Below are positions 16,944-25,271 of a stretch of DNA of 64,000 nt, in pieces. The notes under the pieces are model-generated. The model did no database searches. It had not been told where the DNA came from and worked only from the letters and a program-made list of their open reading frames with translations. The DNA is from CALFCX01 sp041650595 (GTDB taxonomy: Bacteria > Margulisbacteria > WOR-1 > JAKLHX01): contig JBAZKW010000002.1 in NCBI GenBank assembly GCA_041650595.1, positions 124,001 through 188,000 on the forward strand. The letters are read 5' to 3'. Made by a program: the position numbers and the translations under genes. Position 1 is the first letter of the stretch; each line of letters opens with the position of its first letter.

Positions 16944-18275
16944 CTAGTTTCTTTTCGAAAGGACTGATTTTTCATAATCCGCTATCACTGCAGGCAATTC
17001 GTCGTCCATGGGCACGCCGGCTTGCGAACACAGCTTGTTCCATACGTCCGACGTTGGCAAACTGGCTCTGATATTGCTTCCGAGAATAAGTCTTGTCGCA
17101 CCGTCTCCCGTTGCCTCCACCTTTTTCATAAGATGAAAAGGTGTGCATAAGGAATTAAGCAACATCCTTTGCTTTGCTCTGGCACCGGAAACATAAGCAC
17201 TGATCCTGTTTATGCTTGCGTCAAAATAATCAAGTGCAAATGCGGCTCTCTTCAGGTATCCGCCTGCAACGATCGCATCATCCACACTTTGCGCGAAATC
17301 GTTGATCGTCAGCACATGGTCGCTGTCCCATCTGACACCTCGGCTCGCATGAAGTAATATCAATGAAATAAATGCAAATGTGGCATCGAGTTTCTTGGAT
17401 ATTTCTTCTGTGGGATGGAAATGTCCGTAGTCGTATGTCAAACCGAGTCCCTGCCTGGAATTGGCAATAACATACGCAAGATAAAACTCGTGGCTGCCGA
17501 CAACAAATGATTCACTGCCGATCCCAAACAGTTTACTCTCCAAATAATCACGAACACCTTTAAATTCTTTTTTTAATGCCTTATCCAGACTGCTTTTCAT
17601 CAATTCCACTGCTTTTCGTGTTGCAGTGGTATTGTCCTTAAATCCGTCAGGAGCCCAGTGGTTACAGGCGGAATCAATGCCAAGCTCTTCCGCAAAACTT
17701 GCCGCGATGACCCTGCAGGCGATATCATGACGGACCCAATAATCCCTAATTCTCTTGTCCGGATGGGAAAGCGTTCTTCCGTCTACAAAGTTCGGATCAT
17801 CCCCGAAGAAAGTCGGATTGAAATCAAGACCAAAATGATGATCTTTAGCCCATTTTACATATCCTTTAAAATGCTTCGGCAATATCCGGTCCCTTGGAAT
17901 CCTTTTCCCCGCTTCCAGATAAATCGCATGAACATTGACATTAGTTTCCCCGGGAACAAGAGATGCAGCAAATCCAATATCGTCGCGAAGTTCTTTCGGC
18001 GTCCTTGCTTTTCCTGGATAGTTACCGGTTGCCTGTATCCCCCCGCTTCCCGCGGAACTTCCGCGTTTCTCAAAACCAGTCACGTCATCCCCCTGCCAGC
18101 AATGAAGAGAGAGTCTTGTTCTTAATACGGTCCTCATCGCAGAAGCGGAATTAGTTCCATAATTGCCAATTATTTGCCTTGCTTCACCATATCTCCTTGC
18201 CCTTATTTGATCGGTCAGATGTGCCGGCTGGACCAGTCTAGCTCCTTGGGCCATTCTAAAAGCTGCATTTGCCAT
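16944..18275 (-). CDS. rhaA: L-rhamnose isomerase with N-terminal extension
   Basis: The 443-residue protein matches L-rhamnose isomerase (about 420 residues): SLHCWQGDDVTGFE near residue 55, LDFNPTFF, GSHEFYLAY, TYDYGHFHPTEE and VRWDSDHV hold the metal-binding His and Asp residues. It converts L-rhamnose to L-rhamnulose in the cytoplasm. The ATG at 18275 is preferred over 18281 because GAGGAG sits directly next to the upstream ATG. The product begins MANAAFRMAQGARL, an extra basic segment. First gene of the rhaA-xylA operon, transcribed from sigma-28-like element 4, with a palindromic hairpin in the leader. Confidence 0.92.
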   Translation of the reverse strand: MANAAFRMAQGARLVQPAHLTDQIRARRYGEARQIIGNYGTNSASAMRTVLRTRLSLHCWQGDDVTGFEKRGSSAGSGGIQATGNYPGKARTPKELRDDIGFAASLVPGETNVNVHAIYLEAGKRIPRDRILPKHFKGYVKWAKDHHFGLDFNPTFFGDDPNFVDGRTLSHPDKRIRDYWVRHDIACRVIAASFAEELGIDSACNHWAPDGFKDNTTATRKAVELMKSSLDKALKKEFKGVRDYLESKLFGIGSESFVVGSHEFYLAYVIANSRQGLGLTYDYGHFHPTEEISKKLDATFAFISLILLHASRGVRWDSDHVLTINDFAQSVDDAIVAGGYLKRAAFALDYFDASINRISAYVSGARAKQRMLLNSLCTPFHLMKKVEATGDGATRLILGSNIRASLPTSDVWNKLCSQAGVPMDDELPAVIADYEKSVLSKRN

Positions 18276-18301
18276 TTTCATCTCCTCATGTTTTTGTTTA
18301 C

Positions 18302-18321
18302 GCGGCGGTCACGACCGCCGC
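18302..18321. repeat. Perfect GC-rich palindrome in the rhaA leader
   Basis: GCGGCGGTC-AC-GACCGCCGC can form a 9-bp stem. It lies between element 4 and the rhaA start, so it would be a hairpin in the 5' leader about 12 nt after the predicted transcript start. It could be a REP-family member, a regulator operator or an mRNA-stabilising structure. Confidence 0.7.
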
Positions 18322-18339
18322 CCACATTAATCTATCTTC

Positions 18340-18367
18340 CTATCGACACGATTTTTTGAAAATTTCA
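18340..18367 (-). promoter_or_regulatory. Sigma-28-like promoter element 4 (rhaA-xylA operon)
   Basis: Minus strand: TGAAATTT (18360-18367), 12-bp spacer, GTCGATAG (18340-18347). It is nearly identical to element 5, including the A-rich spacer (CAAAAAATCG). It lies in the 93-bp gap between the galK stop and rhaA, 8 bp after the galK stop codon. Confidence 0.78.
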
Positions 18368-18374
18368 CTCAATT

Positions 18375-19796
18375 TTAGTTCAGGACTTCTCCGGCTCCGT
18401 CAGACGGCTCGGCATCAATAAATGTCGTTTTATAGGAAGTGCCATATTTTGCATTTTGCTGGGCTTCAAGGTATCTTCGCTCTATTTCATTCCTCATCGA
18501 TGGGGTGTCGTATTCTTGAGGCAGAAGAACTATAAAATTCCCGCCTCCACCGCCTCCCATAAGACGAATACCAAACGGCATTTGCATCTGACCGCGGATT
18601 TTGGATTGATTGATAACATCTGTCACGATACCTCTAAGAATATCCATAAAAGGCCGCTCCTCTTTGACAGTCCCGTCTTCGTTCCTGATCACAGTTGCGC
18701 TGATATTAAAATCGCCTTCTCCCGATAATCCCAGCCCGGTTTCGTTCAGCAGACCGCAACAGATAGAAGGGACCATATGGGGCTCCATTGTTTCACTGCC
18801 TTTGAGAGCTGCATAAAACCTTAAGGTCCTTTCGTTTTCAGCCAGCACATATCTGGCACGCGCATATAATGTGTCAGAAAAAGCTATAAGCGGGGTCTTT
18901 TTATCTTGGAGAGCCCTTGGCATATCTGACATTCTGATATTTCTAAAGAAATGCGCCATCGTTTTTTCTTCCAGCTCTTTTAGGACAAATTGGGCTACAA
19001 ACTGCCTTTCGTCACCAAAAACACGGGACAATATTGTGCCGGCTTTTACCAGTTCTCTTTTTCTGTCCCCGTAATAAGTACCCCCGAGAAATCTTTCAAC
19101 TCCGCTGTTTATTAGAAGAAATTTGTACCCCTGTCCCGTCAACGCGGACAGGCCGACCTGTTCGACTTCACTCATATTCCCGAAATCAACCTTCATCGCA
19201 TGGTCCTTTTGTCCGAAAAGAGAGGCCATCTGGTCCAAAAGGCCGCATGGTACATTGACATAGGAACTATGTTCCGCTCCCTGTGCAAGCTGAGCTATCT
19301 GTATTTTTGTCCTATTCCAGGAAAATAGTCTGTCAAGGGCAAGATCCAACCCCACACACAATCCGGCTGAAGAAGACAGCCCCGCACCGATTGGTACGTC
19401 ACCGTATATATGTATCTCAGCTCCTCCATCGACCGGAAGACCTTCATTATGAGCTGCAGCAAATCCGCCTAAAACGTAGTTTTCCCATGAATTTGCGCTT
19501 TTAACGGCTGGCATTTCTCTTGGATCAAACTCGAATGAGCCACCGAAATTTTCGGAATGGACACGAACTTTTCTTCCTTCCGCCTGTCTGGCGCTCACCC
19601 ACACTGAATATGGAAGCGCAAAAGGAAGGGCATAGGCATGCCCGTCATTTTGGCCCGGCCTGAACTCAGAAGAATAATCAACATGTTCCCCGATCGTATT
19701 AACCCTGCTGGGACCTCTAAAAATTGCTGTCGGGGCATGTTGAAATCTTGCTTGAAACATTCCCGATAGTTTTGCTCTGTTCAATAATACCGTCAT
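18375..19796 (-). CDS. galK: Galactokinase (GHMP kinase)
   Basis: The 473-residue protein has the three galactokinase motifs: PSRVNTIGEHVDYS near residue 30, the phosphate loop PIGAGLSSSAGL near 135, and IRLMGGGGGGNFI near the C-terminus; CGLLDQM supplies the catalytic Asp. It phosphorylates galactose or a related sugar with ATP. It is longer than the usual 380-400 residues, with extra sequence in the middle and a short N-terminal extension (MTVLLNRAKLSGMFQ). AGGAGGAT precedes the ATG. It follows the FGGY kinase by 26 bp in the same operon. No galactose epimerase or uridylyltransferase gene is nearby, so its sugar may differ. Confidence 0.88.
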   Translation of the reverse strand: MTVLLNRAKLSGMFQARFQHAPTAIFRGPSRVNTIGEHVDYSSEFRPGQNDGHAYALPFALPYSVWVSARQAEGRKVRVHSENFGGSFEFDPREMPAVKSANSWENYVLGGFAAAHNEGLPVDGGAEIHIYGDVPIGAGLSSSAGLCVGLDLALDRLFSWNRTKIQIAQLAQGAEHSSYVNVPCGLLDQMASLFGQKDHAMKVDFGNMSEVEQVGLSALTGQGYKFLLINSGVERFLGGTYYGDRKRELVKAGTILSRVFGDERQFVAQFVLKELEEKTMAHFFRNIRMSDMPRALQDKKTPLIAFSDTLYARARYVLAENERTLRFYAALKGSETMEPHMVPSICCGLLNETGLGLSGEGDFNISATVIRNEDGTVKEERPFMDILRGIVTDVINQSKIRGQMQMPFGIRLMGGGGGGNFIVLLPQEYDTPSMRNEIERRYLEAQQNAKYGTSYKTTFIDAEPSDGAGEVLN

Positions 19797-19822
19797 GGAT
19801 TATCCTCCTGCTTTGTTAGTTT

Positions 19823-21478
19823 CTAGGTTGCCGCTTTTTCCTTAATATCCAAATATCTTCTATATACCCTGTCCCATAAGGCCCTGGTAGCCGCATCGAT
19901 AGCCGGTTCAAATACAACTTGCGATGAAAGCTCTTCCAGGCACTGCCGCATCTGGTCTCGCGTCGCGTGTCCCGCGCCGACGAGCGCTATTGCCGCATTC
20001 CCTATACCCGACAATCCTTTGAAACGAAGCCTGACCTTTAGGTTGCATGCATCCGCAAAGGCCTGTGTCAGCATCTGGTTGTTCATTGCAAACCCGCCTC
20101 CCGCTTGAACAGATTTTGGCTGCCTTCCGAGCATTCCCATTATCGTCCTGAGCTGATTTATTCTCTCTACCTTGCCCATGATTATGCTCATGGCAATTGT
20201 CTTTGCCAAAAATCCGACATTGTCCCCCTCAAAGACTTGATTCGTATTCCAACACCATTTTTCAATCGCCTCTTTTATGCCTTCTCCCTGCTTGTAAAGA
20301 AATCCATTGCTCTCCAGATCTATCAACGCATAAGGCATGCTTTCATCTGCAATCCCGGCAAATAATCTGTCGAATCTTCCGTCTCCAGTCATTCCCAAAT
20401 CTTTAAGAAGATCTTCTACAAGCATTCCACCCTTGACATTGGCGGCGATAAACTCATTTCCAGTACCGCCTTCTACTCCAAGCGACTGTTTATAAAGCTC
20501 TCTTATGATCTCGTCCGTAATCTCATCAGCTTTTATCGGTGCACACAATATATCCCATGAACCTGAAGATTCGGTAATATCATCCGGATCCGTACACATT
20601 TCCAGTCCCGCGACCGATCCCGCGGTATCATGTGTCAGCCCGGCAGTAAGTCTTGCGCTTTCGGCATTCATCTCTTGTATCAAGCCAAGCTCCAGCGATC
20701 CCAGGTCTTGCCCCGTAGGAACAATGCTAGGGAAGCGACAATTGATCGCAAGTCTTGAGAGCAATTCGGAATTCCAATTGAGAGCGGTTCTGTCTCCGCA
20801 TAAAGTAACCCGGACAAAGCTTGGCTCGGTCACTTCAACGTTGTTTTCAGAAAGATCTCTTAGAATAAAATCGGGCAGGTTTAAGATGCGATATTGAGAC
20901 GACAAATCTAGTCCGTTACGCCGGAGCCCAGCAAGATGGAACAGATTATAAACATCCACTTTGACTTGTCCTGCACAAGCAAGTTGCAAATTCAAAAGTG
21001 CTGATGATTCGTCTCCGGCCCCCAAGATCTCCGCGATAGCCGCATGCCCAGCCGCTTTCAAAGGGTTGGTATACAAGATCATCGGAACAGCTTCTCTCTC
21101 TCCCGGGCCTATAACTGTTAGCCCTGCACCCATCGTGTCAACAGTAACGATCCTGGGAATAGAAGGTTCAAATTGTTTGCTTGCTCCAATAATTGCAGTC
21201 CTGATTCCGGACATCAGACTTATTCTGTCTATTGTATGCGCCGCCTTATCTACTCCGTAAACAAAAGGTATCTCATTCCCGGCATAATGGAGCTGCAATT
21301 GTCCGTCAATCTTATACAACGCAAGAGTCGGGGTTTTCCCGCTGCTAAAGCCCATATCAACCGCATGAACAACAACATTGGGTCTTGCCGAAGGAAGGGG
21401 TCTTGCTATAAGCGTTGTTGATGTTCTTGGAGCTCTAAGGGAAACTGGGACAAAATCTCCGGACAAGCGTCGCATCAT
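19823..21478 (-). CDS. FGGY-family sugar kinase, rhamnulokinase-like
   Basis: The 551-residue protein has the actin-like FGGY fold: VHAVDMGFSSGKT (N-terminal phosphate loop) begins near residue 37, LTHDTAGSVAGLEM resembles the rhamnulokinase stretch with the catalytic Asp, and QAGGGFAMNNQMLTQAFADA is the C-terminal ATP-site motif. It probably phosphorylates a ketose such as L-rhamnulose, fitting the nearby rhamnose isomerase. About 36 extra basic, Pro/Arg-rich residues precede the fold. AAAGGAAAA precedes the ATG. It heads the operon with galK behind sigma-28-like element 5. Confidence 0.85.
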   Translation of the reverse strand: MMRRLSGDFVPVSLRAPRTSTTLIARPLPSARPNVVVHAVDMGFSSGKTPTLALYKIDGQLQLHYAGNEIPFVYGVDKAAHTIDRISLMSGIRTAIIGASKQFEPSIPRIVTVDTMGAGLTVIGPGEREAVPMILYTNPLKAAGHAAIAEILGAGDESSALLNLQLACAGQVKVDVYNLFHLAGLRRNGLDLSSQYRILNLPDFILRDLSENNVEVTEPSFVRVTLCGDRTALNWNSELLSRLAINCRFPSIVPTGQDLGSLELGLIQEMNAESARLTAGLTHDTAGSVAGLEMCTDPDDITESSGSWDILCAPIKADEITDEIIRELYKQSLGVEGGTGNEFIAANVKGGMLVEDLLKDLGMTGDGRFDRLFAGIADESMPYALIDLESNGFLYKQGEGIKEAIEKWCWNTNQVFEGDNVGFLAKTIAMSIIMGKVERINQLRTIMGMLGRQPKSVQAGGGFAMNNQMLTQAFADACNLKVRLRFKGLSGIGNAAIALVGAGHATRDQMRQCLEELSSQVVFEPAIDAATRALWDRVYRRYLDIKEKAAT

Positions 21479-21513
21479 AATATCTTTTTCCTTTCAAAAA
21501 ATGCTTCGTTTCC

Positions 21514-21541
21514 TTATCGACCCGATTTTTTGGAAATTTCA
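21514..21541 (-). promoter_or_regulatory. Sigma-28-like promoter element 5 (FGGY kinase-galK operon)
   Basis: Minus strand: TGAAATTT (21534-21541), 12-bp spacer, GTCGATAA (21514-21521). This is the closest match to the derived consensus. The -10 ends 35 nt before the FGGY kinase ATG. Confidence 0.8.
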
Positions 21542-21550
21542 CACAAAATA

Positions 21551-21612
21551 GCGCTGAAGGGCTGAAGCTCTGAAGTGAACAGTTCCGGACTTCAGCTCTT
21601 CAGCACTTCAGA
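21551..21612. repeat. CTGAAG inverted repeat, copy 2
   Basis: Three CTGAAG units (21553-21575) face three CTTCAG units (21590-21610) across a 14-nt spacer. It lies between the divergent element 5 and the promoter of the SAM riboswitch. Arms match copy 1 at 8636-8716 closely. Confidence 0.8.
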
Positions 21613-21618
21613 TCTTGT

Positions 21619-21648
21619 TTGACAAAAAGCTATGCTGTGAGGTAGAAT
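21619..21648 (+). promoter_or_regulatory. Sigma-70 type promoter of the SAM riboswitch operon
   Basis: TTGACA at 21619-21624, 18-bp spacer, TAGAAT at 21643-21648, with a second possible -10, TATACT, at 21648-21653. The predicted start point, about 21655, coincides with the first base of the riboswitch P1 stem. Confidence 0.75.
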
Positions 21649-21655
21649 ATACTAA

Positions 21656-21704
21656 AGCGCTGATTTGAGGTCGATTGCTGCGCTATATAAATGTGCTAAA
21701 CTCG
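21656..21704 (+). ncRNA. SAM-II-type S-adenosylmethionine riboswitch aptamer
   Basis: The order of conserved blocks matches the SAM-II class: GCGC-TGATTT, then ATTGC, then the closing GCGC (21680-21683), then ATAAATGT-GCTAAA (21687-21700). P1 is GCGC 21657-21660 with 21680-21683. GAG (21667-21669) can pair with CTC (21701-21703) at the place where the known SAM-II pseudoknot pairs CC with GG, a compensatory change that supports the fold. SAM-V shares this core and cannot be excluded. SAM binding would lower expression of the downstream homocysteine genes. Confidence 0.85.
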
Positions 21705-21717
21705 CCGAAATAAATTG

Positions 21718-21747
21718 AACTCAGGGCATTTAGCACTGGGTTTTTTT
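21718..21747 (+). terminator. Riboswitch-controlled attenuator
   Basis: AACTCAG (21718-21724) pairs with CTGGGTT (21736-21742), followed by seven T: an intrinsic terminator. The competing helix GTGCTAAA (21693-21700) with TTTAGCAC (21729-21736) uses aptamer bases and the terminator loop. When SAM holds GCTAAA in the aptamer, the terminator can form; without SAM the competing helix blocks it. This predicts an OFF switch. A further hairpin, GCCCCT/AGGGGC, lies at 21789-21804 in the leader. Confidence 0.75.
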
Positions 21748-21837
21748 GTTTTTATGGAGGAATAGGACCATGTTATGGATAATGCATAGCCCCTTCAAAG
21801 GGGCATTTAAATCGAAAAATAAAGAAAGGATATTGTC

Positions 21838-23058
21838 ATGAGCAAACAAATAAGGACAATCGAAGAAATAAACGAGAAGATAAAAAATGGCCAGGCTGTT
21901 GTGGTGACGGCGGATGAGCTCATAGATCTTGTGGAAAAAGAAGGCATTGAAAAAGTCGCAAAGAAAGTCGATGTGGTTACAACCGGGACTTTTGGCCCAA
22001 TGTGTTCATCCGGCGCTATTTTAAATGTCGGGCATACAAGGCCAAGGATAAAAATACAAAAGGCCTGGCTCAACGGGATAAATGCGTATGCGGGGCTTGC
22101 CGCTGTCGATGTTTACCTGGGCGCTACGGAAATGCCTGATGATGACCCGGAAAACAAAGTCTTCCCCGGAGAATTTAAGTATGGCGGCGGTCATGTGATA
22201 CAGGACCTCGTGGACGGCAAGGACATAAAGCTGGAAGCTGTTTCATACGGAACGGATTGCTACCCCAGGAAAAAATTGTCAACATTGATCAATCTAAAAG
22301 ACATGAACGAAGCTTTCCTTTTTAACCCGAGAAACGCGTATCAGAACTATAATGTTGCGGTAAATACCTCCGACAAGACGATCTATACATATCTGGGAGT
22401 ACTTCGCCCGCATCTCGGGAATGCGAATTACTGCAGCGCCGGCCAGCTGAGCCCGCTTTTAAAGGACCCTTTTTACAAGACCATTGGTATCGGCACAAGG
22501 ATATTCCTTGGCGGCGGTATCGGCTATGTGGTCTGGAACGGGACGCAATATAATCCGGGAGTGCCCAGAAGCGAGAACGGTGTCCCAAAAAGGCCGGCCG
22601 GAACTATTTCGGTGGTCGGAGACCTGAAACAGATGAATTCCAAGTATCTTAAAGGCGTCAGTTTTCTTGGCTACGGAGCATCGCTCAACGTAGGCATCGG
22701 AGTGCCGATCCCTATCCTGGATGAAGATATACTTAAATGGGCGGCAATAAAAGATGCGGAGATCCTGGCCCCGATAGTCGATTATTCGGATACTTATCCG
22801 AATCTGAAATCAGATGTGATCGGGGAAGTCTCGTATGCGGAGCTTAAGAGCGGAAAGATCAAGGTCCAGAATAAAGAAGTGCCGACCGCCGGACTATCCA
22901 GCTATCCAAAAGCTGTTGAGATCGCAAATGAGCTGAAAGACTGGATAAAGAAGGGCGAATTCACTCTTGGCAAACCCATTGAGAACCTGCCGGGACCGGA
23001 ATCAGGAATAAAATTCAAGCCGCTCAACGAGCGCCCTATCAAGAACGGAGGAAAATAA
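21838..23058 (+). CDS. DUF39 homocysteine biosynthesis protein
   Basis: The 406-residue protein belongs to the DUF39/HcyBio family known from methanogens and anaerobes, which with a NIL-ferredoxin partner makes homocysteine from aspartate semialdehyde and sulfide. Visible family features are the GTFGPMCSSGAILNVGH segment with its Cys near residue 50, YGTDCYPRK, NYCSAGQLSPL and the Gly-rich IFLGGGIGYVVWNGTQ. Cytoplasmic. AGAAAGGA precedes the ATG. The next gene encodes the ferredoxin partner 1 bp away, and a SAM riboswitch precedes it, all pointing to methionine metabolism. Confidence 0.92.
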   Translation: MSKQIRTIEEINEKIKNGQAVVVTADELIDLVEKEGIEKVAKKVDVVTTGTFGPMCSSGAILNVGHTRPRIKIQKAWLNGINAYAGLAAVDVYLGATEMPDDDPENKVFPGEFKYGGGHVIQDLVDGKDIKLEAVSYGTDCYPRKKLSTLINLKDMNEAFLFNPRNAYQNYNVAVNTSDKTIYTYLGVLRPHLGNANYCSAGQLSPLLKDPFYKTIGIGTRIFLGGGIGYVVWNGTQYNPGVPRSENGVPKRPAGTISVVGDLKQMNSKYLKGVSFLGYGASLNVGIGVPIPILDEDILKWAAIKDAEILAPIVDYSDTYPNLKSDVIGEVSYAELKSGKIKVQNKEVPTAGLSSYPKAVEIANELKDWIKKGEFTLGKPIENLPGPESGIKFKPLNERPIKNGGK

Positions 23059-23059
23059 A

Positions 23060-23470
23060 ATGACAACATCAAAAAGAGTTGCGCTGACATTCCCCCATGA
23101 CCAGGTAGATAAGCCCATAGTTTACCATTTGATCAAAGACTATAATCTTTCGTTCAATATACTTAAGGCCAATATCACGCCCGAAGAAGAGGGAAAAATG
23201 TTGATAGAGATCTCCGGCAACGAAGATGATTACAGAAAAGGGATGGATTTTTTAAAAAAGCAGGGGATCATGGTAGACCCTGAAAAAAAAGAGGTCAAAT
23301 GGTCAAAAGACAAATGCACTCAGTGCAGCGCCTGTATATCTATCTGCCCTGTCGAAGCTATTGCCATCGACAGGAATACCATGGAGATATCGTTTGACGA
23401 AGAAAAGTGTATCGCCTGCGAACTTTGTGTCAAACCTTGTCCGCCGAGGGCGTTTGAGGTAAGATTATAA
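23060..23470 (+). CDS. NIL-domain dicluster ferredoxin
   Basis: The 136-residue protein has an N-terminal NIL domain (about 1-78; KRVALTFPHDQVDKPIVYHL) like that of methionine ABC transporter regulators. Two 4Fe-4S motifs follow, CTQCSACISICPVEAI and CIACELCVKPCPPRAF. This is the standard partner of DUF39 in sulfide-dependent homocysteine synthesis, probably delivering electrons or sulfur. The start lies 1 bp after the DUF39 stop, with GGAGGAAAA overlapping the end of that gene, so both are translated together. Confidence 0.93.
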   Translation: MTTSKRVALTFPHDQVDKPIVYHLIKDYNLSFNILKANITPEEEGKMLIEISGNEDDYRKGMDFLKKQGIMVDPEKKEVKWSKDKCTQCSACISICPVEAIAIDRNTMEISFDEEKCIACELCVKPCPPRAFEVRL

Positions 23471-23480
23471 AAGAGAGGTT

Positions 23481-25259
23481 ATGATGAAGCACAAAAAACT
23501 TCACAAATGGGTCAAAGAAATGGCTGCCTTGTGCAAGCCGGACAAGATCGTCTGGATAGACGGCTCAGAGGACGAAAAGAACCGCCTCGAAAAAGAAGCC
23601 TTGTACACCGGCGAGCTCATAGAACTTAATCAGGAAAAACTTCCGGGTTGCTTCTATCACCGTACCGCAGCAAACGACGTCGCGCGCACGGAACATCTTA
23701 CATATATCTGCACAAAGAAAAAGTCGGACGCAGGCCCCACTAATAACTGGATGAGCCCGGCAAAAGCTTATAAAAAAGCTTCAGAAATATTCAAAGGCTC
23801 AATGATAGGCAGGACAATGTATGTCATCCCCTTCAGTATGGGACCGGTCGGCTCCGAGTTCAGCAAGATAGGGATTGAGCTTACCGACAGTATATATGTC
23901 GTCCTCAACATGCGGATAATGACGCGAATAGGGAAATCAGTCCTCGAAAAGCTTGGGGACGATAAAGATTTCACTAAATGTCTTCACAGCAAAGCTGATC
24001 TAAACATTGACCGCAGACTTATACTTCATTTCCCCGAAGACAATGCTATTTGGAGCGTCGGTTCCGGTTATGGCGGGAATGTGCTTCTCGGAAAAAAATG
24101 TCTTTCGCTTCGTCTCGGAAGCTGGATAGCCAAAAAAGAAGGCTGGCTTGCCGAACATATGTTGATAATGGGGGTCGAAGACCCATCCGGCCATATCGCA
24201 TATATTGCGGCGGCATTCCCGAGCGCCTGCGGAAAGACAAACCTGGCGATGCTCATACCTCCCGAAGGGTTGAAAAGCAAAGGCTACAGGATCTGGACTG
24301 TGGGAGATGATATCGCCTGGATGAGAATAGATACCGACGGTTCCCTTTGGGCAATAAATCCTGAGGCCGGGTTCTTTGGTGTAGCTCCCGGGACCAACTC
24401 AAAAACAAATCCCAATGCTATGGCTACAATAAAGAAAAACACGATATTCACAAATGTTCTTCTCAAACCGGACGGCACGGTCTGGTGGGAAGACGGTGAC
24501 GGGCCCGTCCCTTCGGAGGGAATAAATTGGGAAGGTAAACAGTGGAAACCCGGGATGACCGATGAAAAAGGAAGCAAGGTATTCGGCGCTCATCCAAACA
24601 GCAGGTTCACTGCGCCGCTTTCGCAATGCCCTTCGGTATCTAACCGGCTGGAACAGCATCACGGGGTCCCGATCAGCGCGATCGTTTTTGGCGGAAGGCG
24701 CGCAAAACTGGCCCCGCTTGTATATGAGTCTTTTTACTGGCAGCACGGCGTCTTTATGGGTGCGACAATGGCTTCCGAGCGTACCGCTGCCCAGTTCGGC
24801 AAACAAGGTGAAGTCCGGCGTGATCCCATGGCAATGCTGCCGTTTTGCGGCTATAACATGGGGAAATATTTTTCTCATTGGATGAAAATAGGCAAGAATA
24901 TGGCAAATTCACCAAAAATATTTCACGTTAACTGGTTCAAACAGGACGAAAACGGCAAGTTCCTTTGGCCCGGCTTCGGAGAAAATCTCAGGGTGCTTGA
25001 ATGGATAATAGACAGATGCAGGCAAAAAGTAAAAGCGGTCGAATCGCCTATAGGTTATATCCCGGACCCTTCGGACATTGATCTGACGGGACTGGATATC
25101 TCCAAAGAAACTATGTCCAAACTTTTTGAGATCGACAAAAAAGAGTGGGAAAGAGAGATCGAAGACCAAAAGGGATTCCTGAAAATATTCGGGAAAGACC
25201 TGCCAAAAGAAATTATGGTCGAGCATGAATTGTTAAAAAGAAGGCTCGGAAAACAATAA
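23481..25259 (+). CDS. pckG: Phosphoenolpyruvate carboxykinase (GTP)
   Basis: The 592-residue protein is a GTP-type PEPCK, interconverting oxaloacetate and phosphoenolpyruvate. Visible are the P-loop with active-site Cys, FPSACGKTNLAML (about residue 250), kinase-2 motif VGDDIAWM, the substrate region IPFSMGPVGSEFSK and RRDPMAMLPFCGYNMG. Length is normal. It starts 10 bp after the NIL-ferredoxin gene, so the SAM riboswitch transcript may include it, an unusual pairing. It connects to the fumarase, malate and isocitrate dehydrogenase genes elsewhere in the window. It converges with bipA. Confidence 0.97.
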   Translation: MMKHKKLHKWVKEMAALCKPDKIVWIDGSEDEKNRLEKEALYTGELIELNQEKLPGCFYHRTAANDVARTEHLTYICTKKKSDAGPTNNWMSPAKAYKKASEIFKGSMIGRTMYVIPFSMGPVGSEFSKIGIELTDSIYVVLNMRIMTRIGKSVLEKLGDDKDFTKCLHSKADLNIDRRLILHFPEDNAIWSVGSGYGGNVLLGKKCLSLRLGSWIAKKEGWLAEHMLIMGVEDPSGHIAYIAAAFPSACGKTNLAMLIPPEGLKSKGYRIWTVGDDIAWMRIDTDGSLWAINPEAGFFGVAPGTNSKTNPNAMATIKKNTIFTNVLLKPDGTVWWEDGDGPVPSEGINWEGKQWKPGMTDEKGSKVFGAHPNSRFTAPLSQCPSVSNRLEQHHGVPISAIVFGGRRAKLAPLVYESFYWQHGVFMGATMASERTAAQFGKQGEVRRDPMAMLPFCGYNMGKYFSHWMKIGKNMANSPKIFHVNWFKQDENGKFLWPGFGENLRVLEWIIDRCRQKVKAVESPIGYIPDPSDIDLTGLDISKETMSKLFEIDKKEWEREIEDQKGFLKIFGKDLPKEIMVEHELLKRRLGKQ

Positions 25260-25271
25260 GCCCGATGATGA

